A DNA stretch of 64,000 bases from Paenibacillus_AB hodogayensis (GCF_039536325.1 NZ_BAAAYO010000010.1:124001-188000), one strand, 5' to 3'. Positions 28,260 through 37,993 are shown, numbered from the stretch's first letter. The notes: generated from the letters alone by a model not told the origin. Made by a program: numbers and translations.

Positions 28260-28352
28260 TTCCGTACCCAAAATATCGATTAGCGTAATTTCGTTGCCTT
28301 CTTTATCCATTCCGATCCGATCGTGCAGAGAAACGTCTTTGCTGGTTTTGGC
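28260..28352 (-). pseudogene. Internal fragment of a sigK gene
   Basis: Read on the minus strand this 93-nt stretch encodes 31 residues including KDVSLHD and DKEGNEITLIDILGTE. Twenty-seven of the 31 match residues about 123-153 of the intact SigK encoded at 38323-39024, and the DNA is clearly similar to 38569-38661 in the same orientation. There is no start or stop codon and nothing else of the gene nearby. It may be a footprint of an insertion at sigK or the relic of a second copy. Confidence 0.8.
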
Positions 28353-28368
28353 TGTACCTGCATCATAT

Positions 28369-30018
28369 TTAATTCGTTACCGTAAAGAACGTATCATTTT
28401 CTTTAAAATGCTTTATTCTTTCCGAATAATCTTGTTTGGCTTCCTTTTCCGTCAATATATTGTTGGAAGCTAACAAGTCATAAAATGACTTCAGCAGCTG
28501 CGCGGATATAAGCATGGGGAATCTCTCGGAAGTGATCATCATTCTTTGTCCGTCAATCAGGACAGAAGCTATTTTTTCAGGCTGAACAAGCTCAATCTGT
28601 AAGCCGCTTCCGTCTACGACAACATACATTTCCTTTCCGTTCTCAAACTTGATATGTTGTACCTCTGCTCCGTTTGCCAACCGACTCTGGATTTCTTTCA
28701 TGGAATAGCCCGGATTCGGATCATTTCTTAGAAGCCAGTCGGCAAACACTTTGGCGTCGACACGGTCAGTATCATATTTTTCCCAAGCGGCCCCGTTGTC
28801 CTTGCTAATCCATACGGAGTTATCATTCGTTACGCGCAGAACCATCTCGTTGTCCACATAAACCGCCCTGTACTTTGAAGCGGTAAGCCGGTCCATCAAC
28901 TGCGGCACGTCCGTTTTGGTAAAGGTTAAATCTATCGGCATTAACGCTGTCGAGGATTCGCCTTGATATAAGGCGGGTCCGCTTTCGGCCGCAAGCTTCT
29001 CGACACCCGGAGCCGCTTCCGTTTCGTCCCGCGCAGAAGTCGCAAAAACCGAAACGGTTCCGGCCACAATCACAATACCGAGCAGCATCTTCGCTGTTGT
29101 GATTTTCTTGGTTTTCATAATCGATATAATCCTTTCTTCAACCGAGTTTTTGGCAAAATGACTAACGCTGGGGGACAGTCCGCTTTTCTTTTCTTCCAAA
29201 TGAACAAGTGCCATCGCATAAACAGGCTTCATGCTTTCCCCAAATGTCCATATGACCCTTTCATCACAGGATAGCTCGATGTCCCGGTTCGCAACGATGT
29301 ACATGACCCACACGAAAGGATTGAACCAATGGACACACACGGCAGCGGCAAGCAACCATTTTTTGAGTGTGTCAAATCGCTTGATGTGAATATATTCGTG
29401 GGTGAGGATAAGCTCGAGTTGTTTTTCATCGGTATAATCGATATGTTTCGGCAAAAGTACGACAGGCTGAAAAATACCATACGTGAGCGGAGTCAAAATG
29501 GTATCCGACTGCCGGATTTGCACCTTTCGCCATAAAGGATTCGACTTCTGCCATTGTTGGATGAACTCCTTTTCAATCGGCAACGACATGCTGTAATGAG
29601 GACGACACCGCAAATGCGGGATGATGAAAAACAAAGCGCATAACGTAAAACCAATAAGCCATGCCAGCACAAAAGGCGATAGCGATGAAGTCAGCTCCAG
29701 TGCTGCGGGTAATGGTGTCATACTATCTGCTATGGGGGGCACGGTAACCGTACCGCCATTTGAAATGGGGGAGCTTTGCGTTAAGGCTATGCTCTCTTGT
29801 ACCGTAAACAACCTGCCTACATGATTGACTGCCGTAAAAAAACTAAATGGCGAATGAACGGAAACAGGAACAAGCAGCCGAAGTAACGCAACAACCCAAA
29901 GAAAGGTAAAGGTCATTTTCAGAACCTTATGTAAGAGCAGGAAACGAAAGCATACGACCGCAAAAATATAGAGGGAAGCTGATACACTCATATCAAGCAA
30001 TGATATGCCCCACATCAT
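28369..30018 (-). CDS. BlaR1/MecR1-like M56 membrane metallopeptidase
   Basis: The protein has 549 residues. Four membrane helices surround a cytoplasmic zinc-protease domain with HEYIH and, further on, ELSCDE, the ligands expected for family M56. The C-terminal extracellular part (about 320-549) lacks a recognisable penicillin-binding motif, so the signal may not be a beta-lactam. The ATG overlaps the stop of the BlaI-like gene (ATGA), so the two are translationally coupled. On sensing its signal it would inactivate the repressor. No beta-lactamase or other obvious target is encoded next to it. Confidence 0.85.
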   Translation of the reverse strand: MMWGISLLDMSVSASLYIFAVVCFRFLLLHKVLKMTFTFLWVVALLRLLVPVSVHSPFSFFTAVNHVGRLFTVQESIALTQSSPISNGGTVTVPPIADSMTPLPAALELTSSLSPFVLAWLIGFTLCALFFIIPHLRCRPHYSMSLPIEKEFIQQWQKSNPLWRKVQIRQSDTILTPLTYGIFQPVVLLPKHIDYTDEKQLELILTHEYIHIKRFDTLKKWLLAAAVCVHWFNPFVWVMYIVANRDIELSCDERVIWTFGESMKPVYAMALVHLEEKKSGLSPSVSHFAKNSVEERIISIMKTKKITTAKMLLGIVIVAGTVSVFATSARDETEAAPGVEKLAAESGPALYQGESSTALMPIDLTFTKTDVPQLMDRLTASKYRAVYVDNEMVLRVTNDNSVWISKDNGAAWEKYDTDRVDAKVFADWLLRNDPNPGYSMKEIQSRLANGAEVQHIKFENGKEMYVVVDGSGLQIELVQPEKIASVLIDGQRMMITSERFPMLISAQLLKSFYDLLASNNILTEKEAKQDYSERIKHFKENDTFFTVTN

Positions 30019-30374
30019 TCCAAACTCTCAATCAGTTGTTTCAAGCGGTTAATTTCCTCGGTCGTCAGCTGCTTCCTTCCCAAAAGCGAAGCCATCAGCC
30101 TGTCCGGAGCGCCATTATACATCTTATTGATAAGTTCTGTTGTTTCATGTTCCTGCGCCTGCTCCCGCGTAACAAGCGCACGGCACACGAAATTGGGCTC
30201 TTGCCGTTCAATCGCCCCTTTATCAAGGCACCTCTTGATGATCGTATAGGTTGTTGTCTTGCTCCACCCTATCTTTTCCTTCGTCATTTCTGCAATCCTC
30301 TTTGCCGTAGTTTCACCCTCTCTCCACAAAATTTCCATAATATGCAGCTCGCTGTCGAACAGCTTCATACTCAT
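30015..30374 (-). CDS. BlaI/MecI/CopY-family transcriptional repressor
   Basis: The protein has 119 residues, the usual length. A winged helix covers about 1-70 (LHIMEILWREGETTAKRI, then SKTTTYTIIKR) and a dimerisation tail follows. ATG 30374 is chosen because GAGGTG lies seven bases upstream; an in-frame ATG at 30389 overlaps that site. It should bind the two palindromes at 30401-30445 and repress its own operon until cut by the M56 protease encoded downstream. Confidence 0.9.
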   Translation of the reverse strand: MSMKLFDSELHIMEILWREGETTAKRIAEMTKEKIGWSKTTTYTIIKRCLDKGAIERQEPNFVCRALVTREQAQEHETTELINKMYNGAPDRLMASLLGRKQLTTEEINRLKQLIESLE

Positions 30375-30400
30375 AGGAAAGCACCTCATTTCTCCACGAA

Positions 30401-30416
30401 TTCTACTATAGTAGAA
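30401..30416. promoter_or_regulatory. BlaI-type operator 1
   Basis: TTCTACTATAGTAGAA is a perfect 16-bp palindrome just upstream of the repressor's ribosome site. Its centre lies 28 bp from that of a second, related palindrome, which puts both on the same face of the helix within error. Confidence 0.7.
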
Positions 30417-30427
30417 TGAATAGTTAT

Positions 30428-30456
30428 ATTCTACTGTATTAGAATATCTTTGTCGA
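30428..30456 (-). promoter_or_regulatory. Promoter of the BlaI/M56 operon overlapped by operator 2
   Basis: On the minus strand TCGACA (30451-30456) and TAGAAT (30428-30433) are separated by 17 nt and each match the SigA boxes in five of six positions. The near-palindrome ATTCTACTGTATTAGAAT (30428-30445) covers the -10 box and shares the TTCTACT half-site with operator 1, so repressor and polymerase would exclude each other. Confidence 0.65.
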
Positions 30457-30600
30457 GAAGAGGGTGAAGATCACTGGCACAAGGGCGATTATGGCAGCGT
30501 GTCCGTCTACATGGATAGAACAAGACAGATCGCCGCGGTATTGGCAATCTTCTTTTCAACCTGTATGATAAGAGTATTCTCGCCGCGCAAGGGCTTTCAT

Positions 30601-31023
30601 ATGAAAGCCGCCTATCTTGACCCATTGATGAAGTTAGGGGGGCTAACCTTGAGAAATCTGCTTCATTTACTGGTTACACTTCTTGTTTTTTGGCTTGGGA
30701 ATGAATACTTTCATGAGTACATAGCCATATCGGATACCAAAACCTTGATCCTTGCAACCATCCTTATGTTCGTGATCAGTTTTCTTTACGGATTATTGCT
30801 TACCGTTTCATTCGTTTCCATTGTAGTGGGCATCGGCTGCTTAACTACGCCTTTATTAATCTTGGCTTCTCTTGTGCTGACTCCAATCAAATTATGGCTG
30901 CTTGATCGATATTTACCGGGATTTGAGATTCACGGTTTCTGGACCTACGTGATCCTGTCCGTCGTATTGAGCATTTTCACTGTAAAAGTCAAGTCATGGA
31001 GTAGAACGGATCGAAATTCATGA
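30601..31023 (+). CDS. Holin-like (phage holin family 4/YvlD-like) membrane protein
   Basis: The protein has 140 residues and four hydrophobic segments. The C-terminal LPGFEIHGFWTYVILS matches the end of small 'phage holin family' membrane proteins such as YvlD. These are often chromosomal and not phage-linked. The ATG at 30601 has AAGGG seven bases upstream; the frame is open from 30499, and codons before 30601 also look coding-like, so a remnant of another gene may be fused in front. Function is unknown. Confidence 0.6.
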   Translation: MKAAYLDPLMKLGGLTLRNLLHLLVTLLVFWLGNEYFHEYIAISDTKTLILATILMFVISFLYGLLLTVSFVSIVVGIGCLTTPLLILASLVLTPIKLWLLDRYLPGFEIHGFWTYVILSVVLSIFTVKVKSWSRTDRNS

Positions 31024-31043
31024 AGAGGTATGAATCGCGCTGT

Positions 31044-32855
31044 TCAAATGTTGGGGATCTTGACGATTACGGTCGTTCCCCAACCGATCTCACTTTCGAT
31101 TTCAACCCCGTAGCCCTCTCCAAACAGCAGCTTGATCCTGTTATTGATATTGAAAAGACCGATACTTCTCCCATCCGGACTGTTTTTCGCAATCTCCGAA
31201 TAGTCCTTGTCCAGCTTCCCTTTCAAGCTCTCAAGCTCGTCTTTGCCGATCCCTTTGCCCGAATCGGTTACTTGAAAGCATACATCTCCGTTAGCATCGA
31301 TATGACCGCTCACACGAAGCTGTCCTCCTGCGTCCATACTTTCAAGCCCGTGATAGACGGAGTTTTCCACGATAGGCTGCAAAATCATTTTAGGCGTTTT
31401 CATGTCCAATAGCTTCTCATCAACATGGATTTCCATAGAGAATTTGTTCTCATAACGAATGGAAATAATTTGGAGATAGGCTTTAATGCATTGAATTTCT
31501 TCGTGAATCAAAACAAGCTCATCTTCTTTAATGCTATATCGAAAGATCTTCGACATGCATGAAGTGATCTGCGCGATTTCCTTGCTGCCGTATTCCAAGC
31601 CGATACTGCTGATGCAATTTAATGTATTATAAAGGAAATGAGGGTTGATTTGACTTTGCAGAGCCGAAAATTCAGCCTGCTTTTTGCTGAGCTCCGACTC
31701 GTATAATCTTGCTTGCGTATTCCATATATTGCTTGCCATCTCTTCCATATTGTCAATCATGTTATTGATCGAATAGGCCAAGACGCCAACTTCATTGGTC
31801 GAGCGCACCTTGATCCGAAAGCCCATATTCCGATTGCCGATTTTCCTCATATCCGCTACAAGCCCCATGACCGGCCGCGTCAAATTATTCAAGAAAAAGT
31901 AACCGAGAAGCATCATGCTCAGAACGATGCCGATTCCGGCTATAATACTGATGTTTTTAATCGCGTTCATGTCCGCCGTCAATTCGTGCAGCGGAATAAT
32001 GCTTACGATCCGCCATCCGTCCGCCTGCTCCAACCCTTTTTCCTGAACGATGACGTCTTCCCCGTCTATTTTGGTCTTCACCCCATTGGTAAAATGATTC
32101 CGATTTGCTGCCAGTATATCCTTGAATAAAATGCCACGGTAATTGGCATGATTGGATGCGATGACCTCATCTCGGCTGTTTAAAATATACAAAGCGGAGT
32201 TAGGCGTTAAATCCGTATTTTCCACAAGCTCCTGCATCTTTTCCATGTCAACCATAACGGAACAATAGCCCGTTTTTTGCGAAAAATGAACCCCGCCAAT
32301 CGCTTCGATAATAGGCGCTATATAAAAGAAATAGTCGCTTCCTGTTTTTTCGTATTTTAATAGGTTGGTGAACTGTCCTTTTTCAGCGGACGGACTGTCG
32401 TTTTTATACGTATGGATAAAGGCCTCATATTGATTTTCAAAAAAAATATCGCCGTTTGCAGTAGGCAAACTGTAAATTCGTCTTCCTTGCCTGTCATTTA
32501 TAACAATGCCATTCACATAAGAATTAAAGGATCTCATATATTCCATTAGATCCATGACATAAGAGCCGATATCAATATCCCGCTTGTATTCATCATCTGC
32601 GATCGTAAATTCTTGTATCTTTTTATTGTTCACGGCTATGCTTGTGCTCACCTTTATATCTTTAAAAACGGAGTCGATCTTTTGGCGTGTTTGTTCAATG
32701 ATTGTATCTCCATAATTGGCAGCTCTTTTATGCGTCAAATGATAAAAACTGTAATAAAAATAAAACTCCATGGATGTAAAGATGATGACCGAAAATAAAA
32801 AAATAAGGAGGATCTGATGTTTTAGTTTCAGTCTGCTAATCTGCACATTCCCCAC
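31044..32855 (-). CDS. YesM-type sensor histidine kinase
   Basis: The protein has 603 residues. Membrane helix at about 13-33, extracellular Cache domain (about 35-290), second helix (about 295-318), HAMP linker, then a His_kinase domain with the phospho-histidine in QINPHFLYNTLN (about 400), and an ATPase with PIVENSVYHG and DSGKGIG. The start is GTG 32855 or GTG 32846; GGAG fits the second slightly better. It lies 15 nt behind its response regulator and would sense an extracellular sugar for the transporter encoded at 34464-37993. Confidence 0.92.
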   Translation of the reverse strand: MGNVQISRLKLKHQILLIFLFSVIIFTSMEFYFYYSFYHLTHKRAANYGDTIIEQTRQKIDSVFKDIKVSTSIAVNNKKIQEFTIADDEYKRDIDIGSYVMDLMEYMRSFNSYVNGIVINDRQGRRIYSLPTANGDIFFENQYEAFIHTYKNDSPSAEKGQFTNLLKYEKTGSDYFFYIAPIIEAIGGVHFSQKTGYCSVMVDMEKMQELVENTDLTPNSALYILNSRDEVIASNHANYRGILFKDILAANRNHFTNGVKTKIDGEDVIVQEKGLEQADGWRIVSIIPLHELTADMNAIKNISIIAGIGIVLSMMLLGYFFLNNLTRPVMGLVADMRKIGNRNMGFRIKVRSTNEVGVLAYSINNMIDNMEEMASNIWNTQARLYESELSKKQAEFSALQSQINPHFLYNTLNCISSIGLEYGSKEIAQITSCMSKIFRYSIKEDELVLIHEEIQCIKAYLQIISIRYENKFSMEIHVDEKLLDMKTPKMILQPIVENSVYHGLESMDAGGQLRVSGHIDANGDVCFQVTDSGKGIGKDELESLKGKLDKDYSEIAKNSPDGRSIGLFNINNRIKLLFGEGYGVEIESEIGWGTTVIVKIPNI

Positions 32856-32870
32856 TCCGATCCTAAACCA

Positions 32871-34307
32871 TCAACTTTTTCTGAACTTCGAAGGCGTTAT
32901 CCCGCTTTGCTTCTTAAACACTTTATTGAAATAATAGTAATCGACATAGCCTACTTTTGTGGCAACTTCCTCAATGGATAAATCGGTATACTTCAATAGC
33001 TCACACGCTTTTTTGATCCTTAATTCCGTGACATATTCCGAAAAGGTTTTACCCAAATGTTTCTTGAACAGCTGGCAGCAATACACTTGGTTAATAAAAA
33101 ATTGGACGGATAAATCTTTCAAGTACAGCTTGTTCTGATAATGATGGTCGATGTATTTTACCATCTGGGTAAAATAAGAAAGGATATCGCCTTCCTGGAT
33201 GGATTGGCTGTTCAGCTGCTTGACGTATAGGAAAATGTCGTACAAAAAACTGCATAAGGACTCGAAGTTTTCAAACCGCTCCTTCAGTTCGGAGTAATTA
33301 AGGAAATCAAGCTCCAGGTCTTTCAGTTCTTCGTAATAGGCAGCCACTAACACGCCGACCACTTGATTCCATAAATAAACCACCTCTCCCATCCCCAAAT
33401 GATTTTGCTTGAAGAAATACACGAGTTTTTCAAGCATGTCATGCATGTCTTCAAACTTACTGTCTTGAATCATGGATGAAATTCCATCAATAAACGGCTT
33501 AACCACAGCAAGCTTGTGCTCGTATTCAAATACGCCTTTTTCTTCATGCAAAAAGATTTTTGAAGCTGCGAGATCCGCTTCCTTGATCAACTTGGCAATA
33601 GGGTCATAGTTCGTGGAAATGCTGCTGATGCCTATCGCTTTTATGTCCCACCCCGTGAAAGCTGCATAATCCAGTCGATCCTCTAAATCGGATCTCCTGT
33701 CGCTTTTGAGAATGTACAGCGTCTTTTTGGATCCCCATTTCACTTCCAATATTTGTTTGCGGTCGAAAAACGTGAAGTCTTTATCCTCCTTGTGCTCGCT
33801 GTTTGAATACAGGATAAGCACACGAAAAAAGGAGGCCGATGCATGATCAAAAAATGGCGTTAAACGATTCAATTCCGTTTTATCGGCTGACGTTAGCGCC
33901 TCCAGGATCAAGTTATTTTTCATGCTTCTCTTTTTGGAAAAATGCAAGGCGAGCTTTTCTATTAATGGATCGGCCATCTCTATATCGAGGGGCTTTAAGC
34001 AATAATCCAGCGCCCCGTACCTCAATGCCTCCTGCGCATAAGCAAACTCCGCGAAACCGCTTACAATAACAACTTCAATATCCAATCCCTTTTCTTTGAT
34101 GATCTTGATCAGGTCAAGGCCGGAAATATCAGGCATTCTTATATCTGTAAAAACAAGATCCGGACATTCCTCACTTATAAACTCCAATGCCTTATGGACG
34201 CTTGTAAATTGGCCCGTTATTTCGAATCCGTATTTATGCCAGTTAAATGCATTCCGTATTCCTTTTATCGCCCACGGTTCATCATCTATAATAATAACGC
34301 TATACAT
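32871..34307 (-). CDS. YesN-type response regulator, AraC output
   Basis: The protein has 478 residues. The receiver domain (1-120) has IDDEP, the aspartate in VFTDIRMP and lysine in DYCLKP. A long middle domain follows, then two AraC helix-turn-helix units (about 380-478, IEEVATKVGYVDYYYFNKVFK). ATG 34307 has a perfect AGGAGG five bases upstream; the longer open frame is not used. With the kinase just downstream it forms a two-component pair that probably activates the adjacent ABC operon. Confidence 0.93.
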   Translation of the reverse strand: MYSVIIIDDEPWAIKGIRNAFNWHKYGFEITGQFTSVHKALEFISEECPDLVFTDIRMPDISGLDLIKIIKEKGLDIEVVIVSGFAEFAYAQEALRYGALDYCLKPLDIEMADPLIEKLALHFSKKRSMKNNLILEALTSADKTELNRLTPFFDHASASFFRVLILYSNSEHKEDKDFTFFDRKQILEVKWGSKKTLYILKSDRRSDLEDRLDYAAFTGWDIKAIGISSISTNYDPIAKLIKEADLAASKIFLHEEKGVFEYEHKLAVVKPFIDGISSMIQDSKFEDMHDMLEKLVYFFKQNHLGMGEVVYLWNQVVGVLVAAYYEELKDLELDFLNYSELKERFENFESLCSFLYDIFLYVKQLNSQSIQEGDILSYFTQMVKYIDHHYQNKLYLKDLSVQFFINQVYCCQLFKKHLGKTFSEYVTELRIKKACELLKYTDLSIEEVATKVGYVDYYYFNKVFKKQSGITPSKFRKS

Positions 34308-34397
34308 AAGTACCTCCTTCATAGAGGATTCTGCCCTATTGGTTAAAAGTTTAACTCTCAGCCAAGAAGATAACAAGACGCTCAGTCGTTCTATGAC

Positions 34398-34437
34398 AAA
34401 AGCCTATGGATATAACGCCGCATGTCCATAGGCTTTT
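34398..34437. terminator. Rho-independent terminator between binding protein and regulator genes
   Basis: AAAAGCCTATGGA at 34398-34410 pairs with TCCATAGGCTTTT at 34425-34437. T runs are present on both strands. It ends the ABC operon and separates it from the response regulator and kinase genes. Confidence 0.88.
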
Positions 34438-34463
34438 TTACGCAACAACGTTCCTGTTTATGT

Positions 34464-36041
34464 TTACTTTTTATTCGCTTGCATGGCCTTATAGATTTTC
34501 ACGTTTTCATCCATAACGGCCTTCCCGCCTGCTGCCATATATTCCGCAACCAGCTTATCGTACAAGCTGTCGAATTCCGCAGGCTTACTGACGATCAGCT
34601 TATCCGTCATTTGATTATTCATATCCCCAAGTGTTTTACCGAACTTAATATTGGACTCATTGGGCGTATCGAAAAAGAAGGCTGTGTACGTGTCCGTCGT
34701 ATTGATTTTGTACGATTGTTCTGCAAGCGCCTCGTATCCCGGAGCCGATGCAGCCAGAGCCTTAATATTCTTCTGCTGGTCGCCAAGTTCCACGCCATTT
34801 ACAACCAACGTATAATCCAGATTCAGATAACTGGTTTGCATATTGTCGCCGGTTTGATTGATAACCTGTGGAAGACCATTCACCATCTTGTGATTGACCC
34901 CTTCCTGCCCGAATTGCAGGAAAAATAGTACTTTGGGGTCGGACATCCAGTTCAAGTATTTAATGGCCAGCTCTGCATTTTTACTGCTCTTCGGGATAAT
35001 GACATTTACGCCGTTTTCATTGTAAGCAATTTTTTTGTATTTTCCTTCATCGTTCTTGAACGTGTCAATGGGCACAAAGTTGGCGGTAGGCACATTTGCT
35101 TTCAAAGGCTCACTAATATTTTGCCGTAACGGATAATCCCAGTTAGCAATGAAAAATCCGATTTTCCCGTTTGTCAAGTCAGCGTTCGCCTGCTTTACGG
35201 TTTTGTCCAAGGCGAAATCGGGGCTGATTAATTTTTCATTATACAGCTTGTTGAGGAACTTGAGCGCATCCTTGTTTCCGGGTTTTAGCCAGTTCGGAGT
35301 TGTAACGAATTCTTCTTCCGACTGTTTCCCCCAGAAGGACTCGCCTAAATTGCCATACGAATAATTCATGCCGGTTGCTGCCAATCCCCACGGAATCACA
35401 CCGTCTACGCCACCCGGATTTTTATCCCGGAACGCAACCAAGGTTTTATATAATTCATCTCGGGTCGTTGGAAGCGGCAAGCCCAATTTGTCCAGCCAAT
35501 CTTTGCGAATAAACATGCCGTTCCATGCCAGCGAAGTTCGTTTCGCCGGAATCGCCATTTGCTTCCCATCAAACTGCCCATAGGTAAGAACCGTTTTTCC
35601 CAGATATTTCGTTAATTCCTTCCCATCCTTGGCCAATAGATCATTCAATTGCATAATCCCGTTTATTTTCGAGTATCTCGATACGGTTGCACTGTCGTAA
35701 GTAAAGGATATATCAGGCGCCTCGCCTGCCGCCATCAACACATTGAGCTTATCGATTTCTTGTGACCGGGGCACCGGAACAAATTTTACAATGGCATTGT
35801 TCTGCTTTCCAAAGTTATCGTTGATATACCTGGTCCACGTATTATTGTTCAAATCCGGCTGTCCCTGTACGCCTCTGTCAAATACTTCGACCGTTAAAGT
35901 AACCGGCTGACCTGAAGGCGCTGCAGCTTCTTTGGATGTTGGCTGGCTTTCTTTTGGCTTATCGCTGCTGCTGCACCCTGCCAAAGCGCTTGTTAATAGC
36001 GTCAAGACCGGCAATAAAACCGCCATTTTTTGCATTTTCAT
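34464..36041 (-). CDS. Extracellular solute-binding lipoprotein of a sugar ABC importer
   Basis: The protein has 525 residues with lipobox LAGC and a Ser/Lys-rich linker. The body resembles LplA-type binding proteins (FIRKDWLDKLGLPLP, YLNWMSDPKVLFF). ATG 36041 has AAAGGTGGGG upstream. In contrast to the other two modules the binding protein is the last gene, after both permeases. Its base composition is AT-richer than the modules on either side. Confidence 0.92.
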   Translation of the reverse strand: MKMQKMAVLLPVLTLLTSALAGCSSSDKPKESQPTSKEAAAPSGQPVTLTVEVFDRGVQGQPDLNNNTWTRYINDNFGKQNNAIVKFVPVPRSQEIDKLNVLMAAGEAPDISFTYDSATVSRYSKINGIMQLNDLLAKDGKELTKYLGKTVLTYGQFDGKQMAIPAKRTSLAWNGMFIRKDWLDKLGLPLPTTRDELYKTLVAFRDKNPGGVDGVIPWGLAATGMNYSYGNLGESFWGKQSEEEFVTTPNWLKPGNKDALKFLNKLYNEKLISPDFALDKTVKQANADLTNGKIGFFIANWDYPLRQNISEPLKANVPTANFVPIDTFKNDEGKYKKIAYNENGVNVIIPKSSKNAELAIKYLNWMSDPKVLFFLQFGQEGVNHKMVNGLPQVINQTGDNMQTSYLNLDYTLVVNGVELGDQQKNIKALAASAPGYEALAEQSYKINTTDTYTAFFFDTPNESNIKFGKTLGDMNNQMTDKLIVSKPAEFDSLYDKLVAEYMAAGGKAVMDENVKIYKAMQANKK

Positions 36042-36067
36042 GTTAACCCCACCTTTACCAATAGTCA

Positions 36068-36121
36068 TTACGAAGCCTTATACCCGCTGCCTATCATGCC
36101 ACTCCGCCCGATCGATACCAT
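36068..36121 (-). CDS. Possible 17-residue leader ORF before the binding-protein gene
   Basis: A perfect AAGGAGG stands five bases before an ATG that opens a 17-codon frame ending TAA, between the permease stop and the binding-protein start. The peptide MVSIGRSGMIGSGYKAS has no recognised family. It could serve as a translated leader that tunes expression of the binding protein, or be a relic. Confidence 0.35.
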   Translation of the reverse strand: MVSIGRSGMIGSGYKAS

Positions 36122-36146
36122 CACCACCTCCTTCAAGCCTCATGTA

Positions 36147-37019
36147 TCATCCCTTTATGGCCCCCGTCATTACACCGTCGACAAAATATTTTTGAAGCTT
36201 GGGGTAGACGACTAAAATAGGAACGGTCGCAAACATCACGCTCGCAGCTTTCAATGACTCGGGAACGATATAGGCGCCGACGCTGCCTTCACCTTGCTGG
36301 ACATCCAATTGTTGATTGGCCGTGATGATTTGATACAGTTTCAATTGCATCGGATACAAGTTTTTATTCGTGATATAAAAGAGGGCGTCCTGAAAACCGT
36401 TCCATCTGTCAACCGCATAAAAGAGGCTTAACGTCGCAATAGAAGGCAACGATAGCGGCAGTACAATCCGTACAAGGATTCCTAGGTCGCTACAACCATC
36501 TATTGAGGCCGATTCTTCCAAGCTTTCCGGAAGCGATGCAAAAAAGGTTTTTAGGATGATGACATTGAAAACGCTCATAGCGCCGGGCAAAACCAAGCTC
36601 CAGGCCGTATTCATCAAATCCAGGTTTTTTACCAAAAGATAGTTTGGTATCAAACCTCCGCTAAAATACATCGTGATGACCATAACCGTTAATAAAAAGT
36701 TTCTTCCCTTTAATCTTTTCTTTGTCAACGGATACGCAGCACATACGGTCAAAAACATGCACAAAACGGTATATACAATCGTAAGTACAATCGTATACCC
36801 GAGCGTATAAATCATTTCAACATCGCTTAAGATCGTTTTGTACGTTTCAAAGGTGAACCCTACCGGCCAAAGAGATACCTTCTGCGAAATAATCGCGTTA
36901 TTGGAGCTCAAAGAAAGCGCAATCATATACAAAAACGGAACAAGGCAAGTAAGCGCTACCCCAGTTATAAATAGGATGATGACTAGATCGGCCCAATTCA
37001 TTCTTTTTCTGCTGTTCAT
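36147..37019 (-). CDS. Sugar ABC transporter permease (YtcP/LplC type)
   Basis: The protein has 290 residues, six membrane helices, EAA loop EESASIDGCSDLG and the usual C-terminus VDGVMTGAIKG. ATG 37019 has AAGGAG ten bases upstream; the longer open frame to 37319 overlaps the previous gene and is not used. Fourteen nucleotides separate it from the partner permease. Confidence 0.92.
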   Translation of the reverse strand: MNSRKRMNWADLVIILFITGVALTCLVPFLYMIALSLSSNNAIISQKVSLWPVGFTFETYKTILSDVEMIYTLGYTIVLTIVYTVLCMFLTVCAAYPLTKKRLKGRNFLLTVMVITMYFSGGLIPNYLLVKNLDLMNTAWSLVLPGAMSVFNVIILKTFFASLPESLEESASIDGCSDLGILVRIVLPLSLPSIATLSLFYAVDRWNGFQDALFYITNKNLYPMQLKLYQIITANQQLDVQQGEGSVGAYIVPESLKAASVMFATVPILVVYPKLQKYFVDGVMTGAIKG

Positions 37020-37033
37020 CGAAGCCACACTCC

Positions 37034-37993
37034 TTACCAAATGCCCTGCTCGCCAATTTTTTTGGCAACGAAATTTGCTGACACTAAAAATAGTAACCCT
37101 GCAACGGATTGAAATAATCCAACTGCCGTGGCCTGCGAGAAGTCTCCAGACCCGATGCCGATTCTGTACACATAGGTGCTGATCACATCGGAGTATTCGC
37201 TGACCAAGGAATTCCCCATAACAAACGGACGATCGAATCCGATCGAGACCATCCTGCCGATTTGCAAAATAAGCAAAACCATAATCGTAGACTTCATTCC
37301 AGGCAAAGTAATATGCCATATTTTACGAAGCCTGCTGCACCCGTCGATATCGGAAGCCTCATACAGCTCCTTATTGATCCCGACGATGGATGCTAAATAG
37401 AGGATTGTCCCCCAGCCTACACTTTGCCATACCCCGACAGCTATATACATGATCAGCCAGTTCGTTTTTTGAGAAAGAAACTCAATCTTGCCGAAGCCCA
37501 GGCTGGACAAGACGCTGTTCGCCATGCCGCCTGAAGAAAACATCAGGTATACCATACCTCCAATAATGACCCAAGATAAAAAGTGCGGTAAATACAAGAT
37601 CGTTTGAGTCACTTTTTTGAATCTTACATGCCGGAGTTCATTCAATAAAATGGCCAGTATAATCGGGGCCGGGAAACCCGCTACCAAATCCAGAAAGTTT
37701 AAAACGAGCGTATTGGCAAGAGCGCGATAAAAACTATTTTGATGAAAAATGAAGTTGAAGACGTCGAGCCCAACCCACTCGCTCCCGCTGATTCCCTGGA
37801 ACATGTTATAATCTTGGAAAGCCATTAATACGCCGTAAATTGGAGCATATTTAAAGATGGCGATGTAAGCTATTGGCAGAAGTAAGAGTACATATAACAG
37901 AACATCTCTTTTTATGCTGCGCACGAAACTGCCCTTTTTCTTTATTTTGTAGTTGCCGCCAACGTTGTCTAAAACCGCTTTCACTTTTATCAT
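37034..37993 (-). CDS. Sugar ABC transporter permease (LplB/YteP type)
   Basis: The protein has 319 residues with six membrane helices, the signature YLPHFLSWVI and EAA loop YEASDIDGCSRLRK, and the usual end KIGEQGIW. Two starts compete: ATG 37993, which overlaps the stop of a 9-codon leader frame as ATGA, and GTG 37984, which has GAGGG nine bases upstream. It is the first gene of the permease-permease-binding-protein operon. Confidence 0.9.
   Translation of the reverse strand: MIKVKAVLDNVGGNYKIKKKGSFVRSIKRDVLLYVLLLLPIAYIAIFKYAPIYGVLMAFQDYNMFQGISGSEWVGLDVFNFIFHQNSFYRALANTLVLNFLDLVAGFPAPIILAILLNELRHVRFKKVTQTILYLPHFLSWVIIGGMVYLMFSSGGMANSVLSSLGFGKIEFLSQKTNWLIMYIAVGVWQSVGWGTILYLASIVGINKELYEASDIDGCSRLRKIWHITLPGMKSTIMVLLILQIGRMVSIGFDRPFVMGNSLVSEYSDVISTYVYRIGIGSGDFSQATAVGLFQSVAGLLFLVSANFVAKKIGEQGIW

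Noticed and set aside
28098..28283. A 61-codon plus-strand frame after the AraC gene
   Set aside because: No ribosome site and no family; it runs into the antisense of the sigK fragment.
30460..30600. Coding-like sequence before the holin-like gene
   Set aside because: The frame joins the gene, but neither this nor the +1 frame matches a family I recognise, so no separate gene is called.
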